This document shows, piece after piece, positions 1-10,288 of a stretch of 64,000 nucleotides of DNA; the first letter of the stretch is position 1; the number at the start of each line of letters is the position of its first letter. Origin of the DNA: an uncultured Elusimicrobiales bacterium (GTDB lineage: Bacteria > Elusimicrobiota > Elusimicrobia > Elusimicrobiales > Elusimicrobiaceae); contig CALUXE010000006.1 in assembly GCA_944324675.1 (NCBI GenBank), positions 1-64,000 on the forward strand, read 5' to 3'. A program made the position numbers and the translations under genes. The notes under the pieces were generated by a model, which made no database searches, had not been told where the DNA came from, and saw only the letters and a program-made list of their open reading frames with translations.

Positions 1-73
1 GGCTCGTAGCTCAGCTGGTTAGAGCGCACGCTTGATAAGCGTGAGGTCGAAGGTTCAATTCCTTCCGGGCCCA
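1..73 (+). tRNA. tRNA-Ile (GAT), first base cut off
   Basis: Isoleucine tRNA with a cloverleaf visible by eye. The anticodon loop CTTGATAAG carries GAT, the D-arm is AGCTCAGCTGGTTAGAGC and the T-loop is TTCAATT. The 3' acceptor strand CGGGCCC (66-72) pairs with a 5' strand of which only GGCTCG is present, so the first G lies just left of the window. The discriminator is A73. CCA is not encoded (CA follows). The tRNA-Ile/tRNA-Ala pair before a 23S gene is the classic 16S-23S spacer, so a 16S gene should end shortly upstream. Confidence 0.96.
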
Positions 74-85
74 CAGCCTTTTTAC

Positions 86-158
86 GGGGCTGTAGCTCAG
101 CTGGGAGAGCACCTGCTTTGCAAGCAGGGGGTCGTCGGTTCGAACCCGATCAGCTCCA
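86..158 (+). tRNA. tRNA-Ala (TGC)
   Basis: Alanine tRNA. The acceptor GGGGCTG (86-92) pairs with CAGCTCC (151-157) and includes the G3:U70 wobble that is the identity element for alanyl-tRNA synthetase. The anticodon loop CTTTGCAAG carries TGC. The discriminator is A158 and CCA is not encoded. It lies 12 nt after tRNA-Ile in the rRNA spacer and would be released from the pre-rRNA. Confidence 0.97.
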
Positions 159-449
159 ACTTTTCTTATAAACCAAACTTACATGTTGCGTCAAATTTGT
201 TGGTCTTTGACAATCAGATAACTTATAATCACTCTTTTCCCGTGAGTCTCCGACAAAACGGCACCGCTTTTACAAGCACGCCGCAGGAGCGGGGAAAATG
301 AAATTATATTTTAGAAAAGCCAAGCGTTTGTATTTCATTAGAAATACTTACACTTACACAATTAAGCATTGAGACAATTAACTGAAAAGTTAATGGTTAT
401 CAAACAAGCATTCAAACCATATTTAGACGAAAGTCGGATTAAAGAATAT
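159..449 (+). other. tRNA-Ala to 23S spacer
   Basis: About 290 bases of A/T-rich spacer with no credible gene. Its last bases, from about 441, form the 5' half of the 23S processing stalk: 441-457 pairs with 3476-3492 over about 17 positions with only wobble-type changes. That long helix is the usual substrate of RNase III in pre-rRNA maturation (family knowledge). No promoter was recognised here, consistent with read-through from the 16S gene. Confidence 0.7.
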
Positions 450-3484
<3,035 letters not shown>

Positions 3485-3632
3485 TATTCTTTAATCCAGA
3501 ATATAATTGACGCATTGATTTGTGTTCTGAAAGCCTTGGTTTTCTAATTGAAAGCGAATCTATTTTCATTCTTACCTAAGTGGGCGCGGAAGCGTCCGAG
3601 GGGAGACCCGAAATAAAGGGGTAGGAATGAGA

Positions 3633-3750
3633 CTGATGTTTATTCCGATGAGGCCACACCCGTTCCCATTCCGAACACGGCAGTTAAGCTCATCAGGGTC
3701 GATGGTAGTAGCACCCAATTCGGTGCTGTCAGAGTAGATCGATGTCAGTC
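3633..3750 (+). rRNA. rrf: 5S ribosomal RNA
   Basis: 5S rRNA placed about 150 bases after the 23S. It contains the conserved internal segments CCGAACACGGCAGTTAAG and GATGGTAGT. Helix I is formed by the two ends, and pairing continues outward (about 3621-3636 with 3745-3760, one mismatch), giving a processing stem. The exact mature ends are uncertain by a few bases. A T7 run (3763-3769) follows the outer stem, so some termination may occur there before the dedicated terminator at 3791. Confidence 0.92.
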
Positions 3751-3790
3751 TCATTGCTACCCTTTTTTTGCACTAAAGGGATATAACTTA

Positions 3791-3819
3791 ACCGCTCGAA
3801 TAATATCGGGCGGTTTTTT
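3791..3819 (+). terminator. rRNA operon terminator
   Basis: ACCGCTCGA (3791-3799) pairs with TCGGGCGGT (3806-3814) with one T-G wobble and a 6-nt loop, followed directly by a run of T. This is a classic Rho-independent terminator closing the rRNA operon. Confidence 0.88.
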
Positions 3820-3993
3820 ATTTCTTTAAGGCCTTAAAAGAACAGTTTCTGTTGTGTTACATTTTATTATAGTGATTTAATAGGAAAAGCTCTTCCTTTT
3901 GTATATCATTAAATTTTCTTATCGACCGCTTCCCCCGAGTATATCCTTGAGGGCTTTTTCTCTGCTATATCTGATGGACTCTCGGTTTTTATA

Positions 3994-4002
3994 TGTTATA
4001 AT
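3994..4002 (+). promoter_or_regulatory. extended -10 promoter candidate
   Basis: TGTTATAAT is a perfect extended -10 element (TGn plus TATAAT) about 100 bases before the small membrane-protein gene. No good -35 was seen at the right distance, which is normal for extended -10 promoters. Inferred by motif only. Confidence 0.4.
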
Positions 4003-4103
4003 TCCATTATTGTCATAAGATAATTGTTTTTAAAAAATTTTCTTAGTGAAGGTTCTTTAAGCGTTATTGCAAAAGGAATAAAGGGTAGAATGGGGGGAGA
4101 CGT

Positions 4104-4349
4104 ATGGAAGCGAGAGAATACTATCAAAAATTATTCAGGAAGAAACTCAAGATTATTATTCCGCTTATATTTTTTGAAAGCGTATCACTGTTAGGGATAG
4201 TTTTCAGTATTTTGGGCATTTTGCCCAGGGGATATTTAATATCGTCTATAGCGGTATGTGCGGTTTCTTTTTTATGTTTGGCTTTCGTTTTGATTTCTTT
4301 GCTTAAAGAACTTTTTTCTTTCATTAGATTAAATCCTCCAGAAAATTGA
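4104..4349 (+). CDS. small two-helix membrane protein, unknown function
   Basis: 81-residue protein not recognised as a named family. It has a basic N-terminus (EAREYYQKLFRKKLK) followed by two hydrophobic segments, about residues 17-39 and 46-68, joined by a short GILPRGY turn, so it is probably an inner-membrane hairpin with a cytosolic N-terminus by the positive-inside rule. The start is supported by a strong GGGGGAG ribosome-binding site 5 nt upstream of the ATG. It stands alone between the rRNA terminator and a decayed region, with an extended -10 upstream and an A/T hairpin just after the stop. It is short and A/T-rich, so a chance ORF cannot be fully excluded. Confidence 0.55.
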   Translation: MEAREYYQKLFRKKLKIIIPLIFFESVSLLGIVFSILGILPRGYLISSIAVCAVSFLCLAFVLISLLKELFSFIRLNPPEN

Positions 4350-4362
4350 TAATTATTTTATG

Positions 4363-4383
4363 AAAAAATGCCCCGCATTTTTT
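4363..4383 (+). terminator. possible terminator after small membrane protein
   Basis: AAAAAATG (4363-4370) and CATTTTTT (4376-4383) form a perfect 8-bp hairpin with a CCCCG loop. The right arm doubles as a T-run. It is symmetric, so it could act in both directions, but it is A/T-rich and weak. Confidence 0.4.
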
Positions 4384-4494
4384 GCGGAGCTAGATTTATA
4401 TATTTGGGAGGAATGAACGAATACTAAATTGAGCTAAATTTCCGCAGGGCAAGACCTGCCTAGCGTAGAAAGATTCTCCCCATAAAGAAAGTTG

Positions 4495-4903
4495 ATGAGG
4501 TGGAAAGTCTTAAGAGGCTTTTCGTCTAAATAGTTCTAACAATTTATTACTAACTCTTCAGGCGCTATTGCCCTTGCTTTTTCTAATAGGATATATAAAC
4601 AGCCGGATATTGCAATTATAATCTGCAGATAAATTCAAAATAGCAATATAGAGTATAGAGAATTATATCAGAAAGTGTATCCAATAGATAGAGTCGTAAT
4701 ATCGTATTGGCTTTGAGGTTTAGGCTCAATATTTTTGTATGTGGTGCGATTTCAAATAGTATGTTCCAGAGGCAAAGCCCCAAAATTCGGGGGCATATGC
4801 GCCCATTAGTGTTTTGGCGGCAATATGTTTTGCTATAAAACCAAGTTTCTGTTATAAAGCTTTACAGTGGATCTCCGAGAAAGTTTTTTCTTTAATTGAA
4901 TAG
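4495..4903 (+). pseudogene. decayed type IV pilin-like gene (probable)
   Basis: From the ATG at 4495 the frame reads MRWKVLRGF and then hits stops. The DNA from 4516 (GGCTTTTCGTCTAAATAG) still resembles a codon-for-codon ruin of the GFTLIE pilin signature, and 4562-4576 still codes GAIAL, as in the pilin motif AAIALPQY. Near the 3' end, 4815-4900 reads AAICFAIKPSFCYKAL then a stop at 4901-4903, matching the C-terminal cysteine pair seen in the intact pilin at 19096. The length (about 409 nt) is slightly short for this class. Frameshifts and stops make it non-functional. The rest of 4384-5097 shows no gene. This is a by-eye reading and needs an alignment. Confidence 0.42.
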
Positions 4904-5097
4904 TATAAATGGAATGGTATTTTATGTTTTAAGCTATAAAAATATTTATTTTCAATCAATCGCTAGGAGTTTATGCAAAAGAAAAACTGACAAAGAGAGG
5001 GCTTATTTTATACGGTCTTTGTTTTTGATTTTATATTTGCTTTAGAGTTGCAATTTAGAGGCGTAACATTAAAATACGGTTGATTTCAGAGAAGTGC

Positions 5098-5127
5098 TTG
5101 CAAATTTGCGCGGAAATATCGTACAAT
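5098..5127 (+). promoter_or_regulatory. rplJ operon promoter
   Basis: TTGCAA (5098-5103) and TACAAT (5122-5127) with an 18-nt spacer form a sigma-70-type promoter about 200 bases before rplJ. The same -35 hexamer and the same 18-nt spacing recur before rpsJ (19676-19705), which supports it as the main promoter of the rplJ to tuf block. Confidence 0.7.
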
Positions 5128-5227
5128 AATAACAATAGCTGCGGATAAACATTACAAACATAGAGCTTGTAAAAGGCAGTTAGAATTGATAAGATAAAAT
5201 TATCTTGCAGTATAGATTTCGGGAATA

Positions 5228-5283
5228 GCTTTAGGCCTGCTAAACATAAAGTTTGAGCAGCAGGTCTTTAGCCGTCCTTTTTT
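5228..5283 (+). promoter_or_regulatory. rplJ leader hairpin, probable L10 autoregulatory element
   Basis: GGCCTGCT (5234-5241) pairs with AGCAGGTC (5259-5266). The stem extends outward through an internal loop to GCT/AGC, and inward to a small AAAC/GTTT hairpin with an unpaired GAGC on the 3' side. A T6 run (5278-5283) follows shortly after. In many bacteria the L10-(L12) complex binds a kinked stem in this leader to repress rplJL (established knowledge). Placement and the GCCTGC/GCAGGT arms fit that, but the match to the known leader family is by eye. Confidence 0.5.
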
Positions 5284-5345
5284 CCGCTTAAAAAACGGCG
5301 GGCGAAGGCGGCGAAAAGACGGGCTTCCCGATGGTAATAAAAAGT

Positions 5346-5876
5346 ATGAACTTAACAAAAGAACAGAAAAAAGAAAGGTCCCAGAGTCTAGCGGAAGAGA
5401 TAAAGAAATCCGCCGGAATCTTCTTTACCGGTTATCAGGGCTTAAAGTTCACGGAACTTGCGGTATTAAGGGCGAGTCTTTCCGACGCTAAATGCAAATT
5501 TAGAATAGAGCGGAACTCAATCTTGTCGCACGCCTTGAAGAACGCCGGAGTGGAAGGCGTGGACGAGAGCCTGTTAAAAGGGCCTACGGCCATAGCCATT
5601 TTAAAAGAAGACGGCGACGTCGCGATGGCGGCGAAGGGATTGTCGGACTTCGGCAAGAAGATGGAAACCTTTAAGATAAGAGCGGGCTATACCGACGGCG
5701 TATGGTATGACGAAGCTAAGGTGAAGGTACTTGCTACCATTGGCAGCAGGGAAGAGAACCTCAGCAAGTTGGCGGGTGCGCTTTACAGTGCAGTTGCCCA
5801 AAGCGCGCAGGTATTGCAGGCTCCTATCAGAGACTTTGCTTATGTTCTTAAAGCTGTCGAAGACAGCAAGAAATAA
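5346..5876 (+). CDS. rplJ: ribosomal protein uL10
   Basis: uL10, the base of the L7/L12 stalk that binds the GTPase-centre RNA and recruits translation factors. The N-terminus MNLTKEQKKERSQSLAEEIK and the segments GYQGLKFTELAVLR and LKGPTAIAI are typical. An upstream in-frame ATG at 5331 would add MVIKS; the internal ATG at 5346 is chosen because it gives the normal family N-terminus, but neither start has a convincing Shine-Dalgarno, so this is open. It leads the block rplJ-rplL-rpoB-rpoC. The usual upstream genes rplK and rplA are absent here; an rRNA operon and a decayed region lie upstream instead. Confidence 0.95.
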   Translation: MNLTKEQKKERSQSLAEEIKKSAGIFFTGYQGLKFTELAVLRASLSDAKCKFRIERNSILSHALKNAGVEGVDESLLKGPTAIAILKEDGDVAMAAKGLSDFGKKMETFKIRAGYTDGVWYDEAKVKVLATIGSREENLSKLAGALYSAVAQSAQVLQAPIRDFAYVLKAVEDSKK

Positions 5877-5987
5877 GGAAGGTCAAACCCGCCTAAGAGC
5901 GGTAGTAGCCCCGTAAGGGATAAATGCACGGGTTTAGGCAAGGCCTAAGCAGAAGGCAGCTACTCAAAGATAATAAGGAAAAATACA
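5877..5987 (+). promoter_or_regulatory. rplJ-rplL intergenic RNA structures
   Basis: The 111-nt gap contains competing inverted repeats. AAACCCG (5885-5891) can pair with CGGGTTT (5929-5935). Alternatively GCCTAA (5891-5896) can pair with TTAGGC (5934-5939). A CCCGTAAGGG mini-hairpin sits between them. No T-run follows, so this looks like an RNA-processing or translational-control element rather than a terminator. It may help L7/L12 (needed at about four copies) to be made in excess over L10; that role is inference. Confidence 0.4.
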
Positions 5988-6377
5988 ATGGCAAAATTAA
6001 CGAAAGAAGAACTTCTCAACGCGATAGCTGAGATGACGGTACTTGAGCTTTCCGAGCTCGTAAAAGCAGTAGAAGAAAAATTTGGCGTAAAAGCCGCCGC
6101 TCCCGCGGTAGCGGTAGCCGCCGCTCCCGCCGCTGGCGCCGGTGCAGCCGCCGCTGAAGAGAAGGACGAGTTCAATGTAGTATTAGCGTCCGTAGATGCC
6201 GCTAAGAAAATCGCGGTAATCAAAGTAGTACGCGAAATCACGGGCTTAGGTCTTAAGGAAGCCAAAGACTTGGTCGAAGGCGCTCCCAAGGCCGTAAAAG
6301 AGAACGTAGCCAAAGCCGAAGCTGAAGAGATGAAGAAGAAAATCACCGAAGCGGGCGGCACAGTTGAACTCAAATAA
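5988..6377 (+). CDS. rplL: ribosomal protein bL12 (L7/L12)
   Basis: 129-residue stalk protein. The N-terminal dimerisation domain (about 1-35, [20 protein letters not shown]) is followed by an Ala/Pro/Gly hinge (about 40-62). The globular C-terminal domain begins at EFNVVL and carries the factor-binding helix [20 protein letters not shown]. Multiple copies bind uL10 and contact EF-Tu and EF-G. The ATG follows AAGGA by about 9 nt. It is separated from rplJ by 111 nt of structured RNA and from rpoB by two hairpins. Confidence 0.98.
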   Translation: MAKLTKEELLNAIAEMTVLELSELVKAVEEKFGVKAAAPAVAVAAAPAAGAGAAAAEEKDEFNVVLASVDAAKKIAVIKVVREITGLGLKEAKDLVEGAPKAVKENVAKAEAEEMKKKITEAGGTVELK

Positions 6378-6398
6378 TAGCCAAAAGATATAAACAGT

Positions 6399-6445
6399 CC
6401 CCGGCCCGCCTAAGGCGGGCGGGGGCTTATGTGCCTAAAGCACAT
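6399..6445 (+). promoter_or_regulatory. rplL-rpoB double hairpin
   Basis: The first hairpin is GCCCGCC (6404-6410), TAA loop, GGCGGGC (6414-6420), extended by CCCC/GGGG past one G-G mismatch. The second is ATGTGC (6429-6434), CTAAA loop, GCACAT (6440-6445). Neither has a T-run. In E. coli the same gap holds an attenuator and an RNase III site that lower rpoBC relative to rplJL; an equivalent role is inferred from position. Confidence 0.6.
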
Positions 6446-6472
6446 CGAAAAGGCAGCGCAGGAAGCTAGAAA

Positions 6473-9400
6473 ATGAAACAATTAAATTTCGGCAAAATTA
6501 AGACAAAATTACCCCTCCCCAATTTGTTGGACATGCAAAAGCAGTCCTTTGAAGATTTTTTACAGTTAGATGTTGCCCCCGAAAAGCGCGATTTTAGAGG
6601 TTTGCAAGCCGCTTTTACGGACGTTTTCCCGATAGAAGCGCCCGACGGCAGCATGACTTTGGAATTTGTTAAATATGAACTTTCAGCCCCGAAATATGCC
6701 TCCCCGGCGGAAGCGGCCGTAAAAGACGGCACGTACAGCGCTCCGCTCAGAGTATGGCTGCGCCTTAACATTAAACAGAAGAACGGCGCTTTGAAAGAGG
6801 GCAAAGAAGAGGATATCACCCTCTGCGAGTTACCTTTAATGACGGAATCGGGCTGCTTTGTATTCAACGGTGCCGAACGTGTAATAGTAAGCCAGCTGCA
6901 CAGATCTCCGGGCATTATTTTTGAAGAGGACGAAGAAAAGAAACAATCCACCTTGGGTAAAAAGCTCTATGTGGCGCGCATTATTCCTTACAGAGGCGCG
7001 TGGGTGGAATTCCAATTCGATTTAGCGAACGTTCTCTGGGTAAGAATAGACAGAAAGAAAAAGGTTTTGGCCACGACTTTCCTGCGCGCGTGCGGCCTTG
7101 AAACCAACGGAGAGATTTTACAGGCTTTTTATCAGACGGAAGACATAGACGTAAAAGTACAAGATATAGATAATGTCGTAGGGCGCTATGCGGCGGAAGA
7201 TATAGTGGATCCCGCGACGGGCGAAGTAATTTGGAACTTGGACGACAAGGCCGCCACGCCTATTGACGATAAGACCGTAAAGATTTTGCTTGAAAAGAAA
7301 GTCAAAAAGATAAAAGTTCTTGCCGGTAATCCCAGGCAGGACAACCCCGGTATTTTGGCCACTTTGGAAGCCAAGAAAGAGGAAGCAAAAACCGCTCAGG
7401 AAGCACAGTTTGAGATTTACAAACGCTTAAGAGGGCAGGATTTTATAGTAAAAGAGCAGGCCGAGCAATTTTTGGACAGCTTAATCTTCAACAACAACAA
7501 ACGCTACGATTTAAGCTATGTAGGCCGCTTTAAAATCAACAAGAAGTTTGCTCCTTTCTTTGATATGCTTACGAAGGCTTCTTTCAAGAAATTTAGCCGC
7601 CCCTCGGATAAGAGAAGAACCTTGGCGCCGGAAGACATAATAGTAACGCTCCAATACTTATTGGCGCTTAACGCGGGCGAAGAATATATAGCCGAAAGAT
7701 ACGGCGACAGCATAGATTTCAAACTTGACGATATCGACCACTTGGGCAACAGGCGCGTACGCGGCATCGGCGAATTGCTGGAGAACCAGATCCGCGTCGG
7801 TCTTTCGCAGATGGCCAAGACCGCCAGAGACAAGATGAACAAGGAAACTTCCACTCAGAAGCCTACTCCGCGCTCTTTGGTGAACGCGCAGCCGGTGGCG
7901 GGAATAATTAGAAAGTTCTTCGGCACTTCGCAGCTTTCGCAATTTATGGACCAAATCAATCCGCTTTCGGAGCTTACGCACAAACGCAGATTATCTGCTT
8001 TGGGCCCCGGCGGTTTGAACAGGAAGCGCGCGGGCTTTGAGGTCCGCGACGTGCACCATACGCATTACGGCAGGCTCTGCCCGATAGAAACACCGGAAGG
8101 TCCGAACATCGGTTTGATAACTTCTTTGGCCTGCTATTCCAAGGTAAACAAATACGGTTTGCTTGAGTCTCCGTTCAGAAAGGTAGAGAACGGCAAGGCT
8201 ACCGACAAAGTGGAATATCTTACCGCGGATATAGAAGACGATTATATGGTGGCCCAGTCCAATACTCCTTTAGGGCCGGACGGCAAATTATTGGCAGAGC
8301 AAGTGGCTTGCCGCGTACAATCGGATTATCCTTTGGTGGCGCCTAGCGAAGTGGACTATATGGATATTTCGCCTTTGCAGGTAATCAGCGTATCTGCGGC
8401 TTTGATACCGTTCTTGGAGCATGACGACGCGAACCGCGCCTTGATGGGCTGCAACATGCAGCGCCAGGGCGTGCCTTTGCTTAAAGCGGAAGCCCCGCTC
8501 GTGGGTACGGGCATAGAAGCGGCGGTCGCCAGGGATTCCGGCTCCTCTATGGTAGCCAAAGAGGACGGCAAAGTGATATTTGCCTCTGCCGATATTATAG
8601 CGGTTGAATCTGCCAAGACCGGCAAGACTGAAATTTACGAACTTACGAAATATAAACGTTCCAACCAAGACACCTGCGTCAACCACAAGCCTTTGGTAAA
8701 AGCGGGCGATAAAGTGGTAAAAGGGCAAGTCTTGGTAGACGGGCCTTCTATGGACGACGGCATTTTGGCTTTGGGCCGCAACCTTTTGGTCGGCTTTATG
8801 AGCTGGGAAGGCTACAACTACGAAGACGCCATTTTAATATCCAACAGATTGGTAAAGGAAGACATTTTAACTTCGATACACTTGCACGAGTTTTCGACCG
8901 ACGCTCGCAATACCAAGCTGGGCGCGGAAGAAATAACGCGCGACATTCCCAATATCGGTACGGAAGCGCTTTCCCATTTAGACGAGGACGGCATAATAAT
9001 TCCTTCTACGGTAGTGGGACCTGGGGATATATTGGTCGGCAAGGTAACGCCTAAAGGCGAACAGCAGCTTACCCCGGAAGAGCGCTTGCTGAAGGTAATC
9101 TTCGGCAAGAAAGCCGATGATGTGGTGGACGCTTCTTTAAGAGTACCGCCCGGGACTACCGGCAAGGTAATCGGGACGAGGGTGTTTGTCCGCAAGGAAA
9201 AACTGTCCAAAGCGGAGGAAAAGGCTAAAATTAAAGCTTTGGATACAGAGATGCAGCGCAATTTGGAAACTCTAAGAGAACAAAAGAAACGCGCTGTGGA
9301 GCATGTCAGAGCTACGGCCAAAGGCTCCGAATTGAAGAAAGCCGAAGCCGCTATGCAGAATCTGTATAAACTTCTTGAAAAGCGCTTGCTTGAGCACTAT

Positions 9401-10276
9401 GAGCGCGAGAAAGATTTTTCTTCCAAGGGCGACGAATTGCCGGTAACGGTAAACAAGTCGGTAAAAGTATTTATAGCTTCCAAGAGGAAAGTACAAGTCG
9501 GCGACAAACTTTCGGGCCGCCACGGAAACAAGGGTGTAGTAGCCAAGATACTGCCGGAAGAGGATATGCCGTTCTTACCCGACGGCACTCCGCTTGACGT
9601 AGTGCTTTCGCCTTTGGGTATACCGTCGAGAATGAACGTGGGCCAGCTGTTTGAAACGATGTTGGGCTGGGCCGCGCACCACTTGGACATACATACGGCG
9701 ACGCCGGTGTTTGACGGCCCGAGCGAGGAAGAAGTCAAAGAGCAGGTGCGCAAAGCCAAGGATTTGCTTAGGAGCAAAGGCGTACCGGAGAAATACTTGC
9801 CCGACGATTACTGCCGTATAACCTTATACGACGGCAGAACGGGCGAGCCTTTCGCGGAGAAAGTGACTATCGGCTATATGTACATAATGAAGCTGATCCA
9901 CTTGGTGGAAGACAAAGTCCATTCAAGGTCTACTGGTCCTTACAGCTTGATAACGAGGCAGCCTTTGGGCGGCAAGGCTCAGTTCGGCGGACAGAGGTTC
10001 GGCGAAATGGAAGTATGGGCCATAGAAGGATACGGCGCGACATATACATTGCAGGAATTTTTGACTGTTAAATCCGACGATTTCGTAGGGCGCACAAAGA
10101 TGTACGAATCAATAGTGAAGGGCGAGCTTCCCAGCCAGCCCGGAGTTCCGGAATCGTTTAAAGTGCTTGTAAAAGAACTTCAGGCATTAGGCGTAAGCGT
10201 GGAATTGCTTAAAGAACATAAAGAAGAACAGCAAGGCAAAGAAGGCGCCAAGACAGAAGAAGCAGCTGCTAAATAG
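6473..10276 (+). CDS. rpoB: RNA polymerase beta subunit
   Basis: 1267-residue catalytic subunit. The rifampicin region (about residues 483-530) reads SQLSQFMDQINPLSELTHKR, so E. coli D516, H526 and S531 are conserved while N518 is Ile (residue 495, codon 7955-7957). The C-terminal switch and clamp motif GGKAQFGGQRFGEMEVWA is near residue 1165. The last 20 or so residues (EEQQGKEGAKTEEAAAK) are a polar Glu/Lys/Ala tail with no counterpart in E. coli. The start is the ATG 18 nt after AGGAAGC. It is co-transcribed with rplJL upstream and rpoC 12 nt downstream. Confidence 0.98.
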   Translation: MKQLNFGKIKTKLPLPNLLDMQKQSFEDFLQLDVAPEKRDFRGLQAAFTDVFPIEAPDGSMTLEFVKYELSAPKYASPAEAAVKDGTYSAPLRVWLRLNIKQKNGALKEGKEEDITLCELPLMTESGCFVFNGAERVIVSQLHRSPGIIFEEDEEKKQSTLGKKLYVARIIPYRGAWVEFQFDLANVLWVRIDRKKKVLATTFLRACGLETNGEILQAFYQTEDIDVKVQDIDNVVGRYAAEDIVDPATGEVIWNLDDKAATPIDDKTVKILLEKKVKKIKVLAGNPRQDNPGILATLEAKKEEAKTAQEAQFEIYKRLRGQDFIVKEQAEQFLDSLIFNNNKRYDLSYVGRFKINKKFAPFFDMLTKASFKKFSRPSDKRRTLAPEDIIVTLQYLLALNAGEEYIAERYGDSIDFKLDDIDHLGNRRVRGIGELLENQIRVGLSQMAKTARDKMNKETSTQKPTPRSLVNAQPVAGIIRKFFGTSQLSQFMDQINPLSELTHKRRLSALGPGGLNRKRAGFEVRDVHHTHYGRLCPIETPEGPNIGLITSLACYSKVNKYGLLESPFRKVENGKATDKVEYLTADIEDDYMVAQSNTPLGPDGKLLAEQVACRVQSDYPLVAPSEVDYMDISPLQVISVSAALIPFLEHDDANRALMGCNMQRQGVPLLKAEAPLVGTGIEAAVARDSGSSMVAKEDGKVIFASADIIAVESAKTGKTEIYELTKYKRSNQDTCVNHKPLVKAGDKVVKGQVLVDGPSMDDGILALGRNLLVGFMSWEGYNYEDAILISNRLVKEDILTSIHLHEFSTDARNTKLGAEEITRDIPNIGTEALSHLDEDGIIIPSTVVGPGDILVGKVTPKGEQQLTPEERLLKVIFGKKADDVVDASLRVPPGTTGKVIGTRVFVRKEKLSKAEEKAKIKALDTEMQRNLETLREQKKRAVEHVRATAKGSELKKAEAAMQNLYKLLEKRLLEHYEREKDFSSKGDELPVTVNKSVKVFIASKRKVQVGDKLSGRHGNKGVVAKILPEEDMPFLPDGTPLDVVLSPLGIPSRMNVGQLFETMLGWAAHHLDIHTATPVFDGPSEEEVKEQVRKAKDLLRSKGVPEKYLPDDYCRITLYDGRTGEPFAEKVTIGYMYIMKLIHLVEDKVHSRSTGPYSLITRQPLGGKAQFGGQRFGEMEVWAIEGYGATYTLQEFLTVKSDDFVGRTKMYESIVKGELPSQPGVPESFKVLVKELQALGVSVELLKEHKEEQQGKEGAKTEEAAAK

Positions 10277-10288
10277 TGGAGAGAGAAA

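Noticed and set aside
4384-5097. Possible structured RNA (RNase P, 6S, tmRNA or SRP RNA) in the gene-poor stretch
   Set aside because: A GTGGAAAGTC stretch recalls RNase P RNA, but no other conserved element of any of these RNAs was found.
5960-6373. 137-codon minus-strand frame across rplL
   Set aside because: Antisense shadow of the Ala-rich L7/L12 codons; Ser/Thr/Ala composition mirrors the sense strand.
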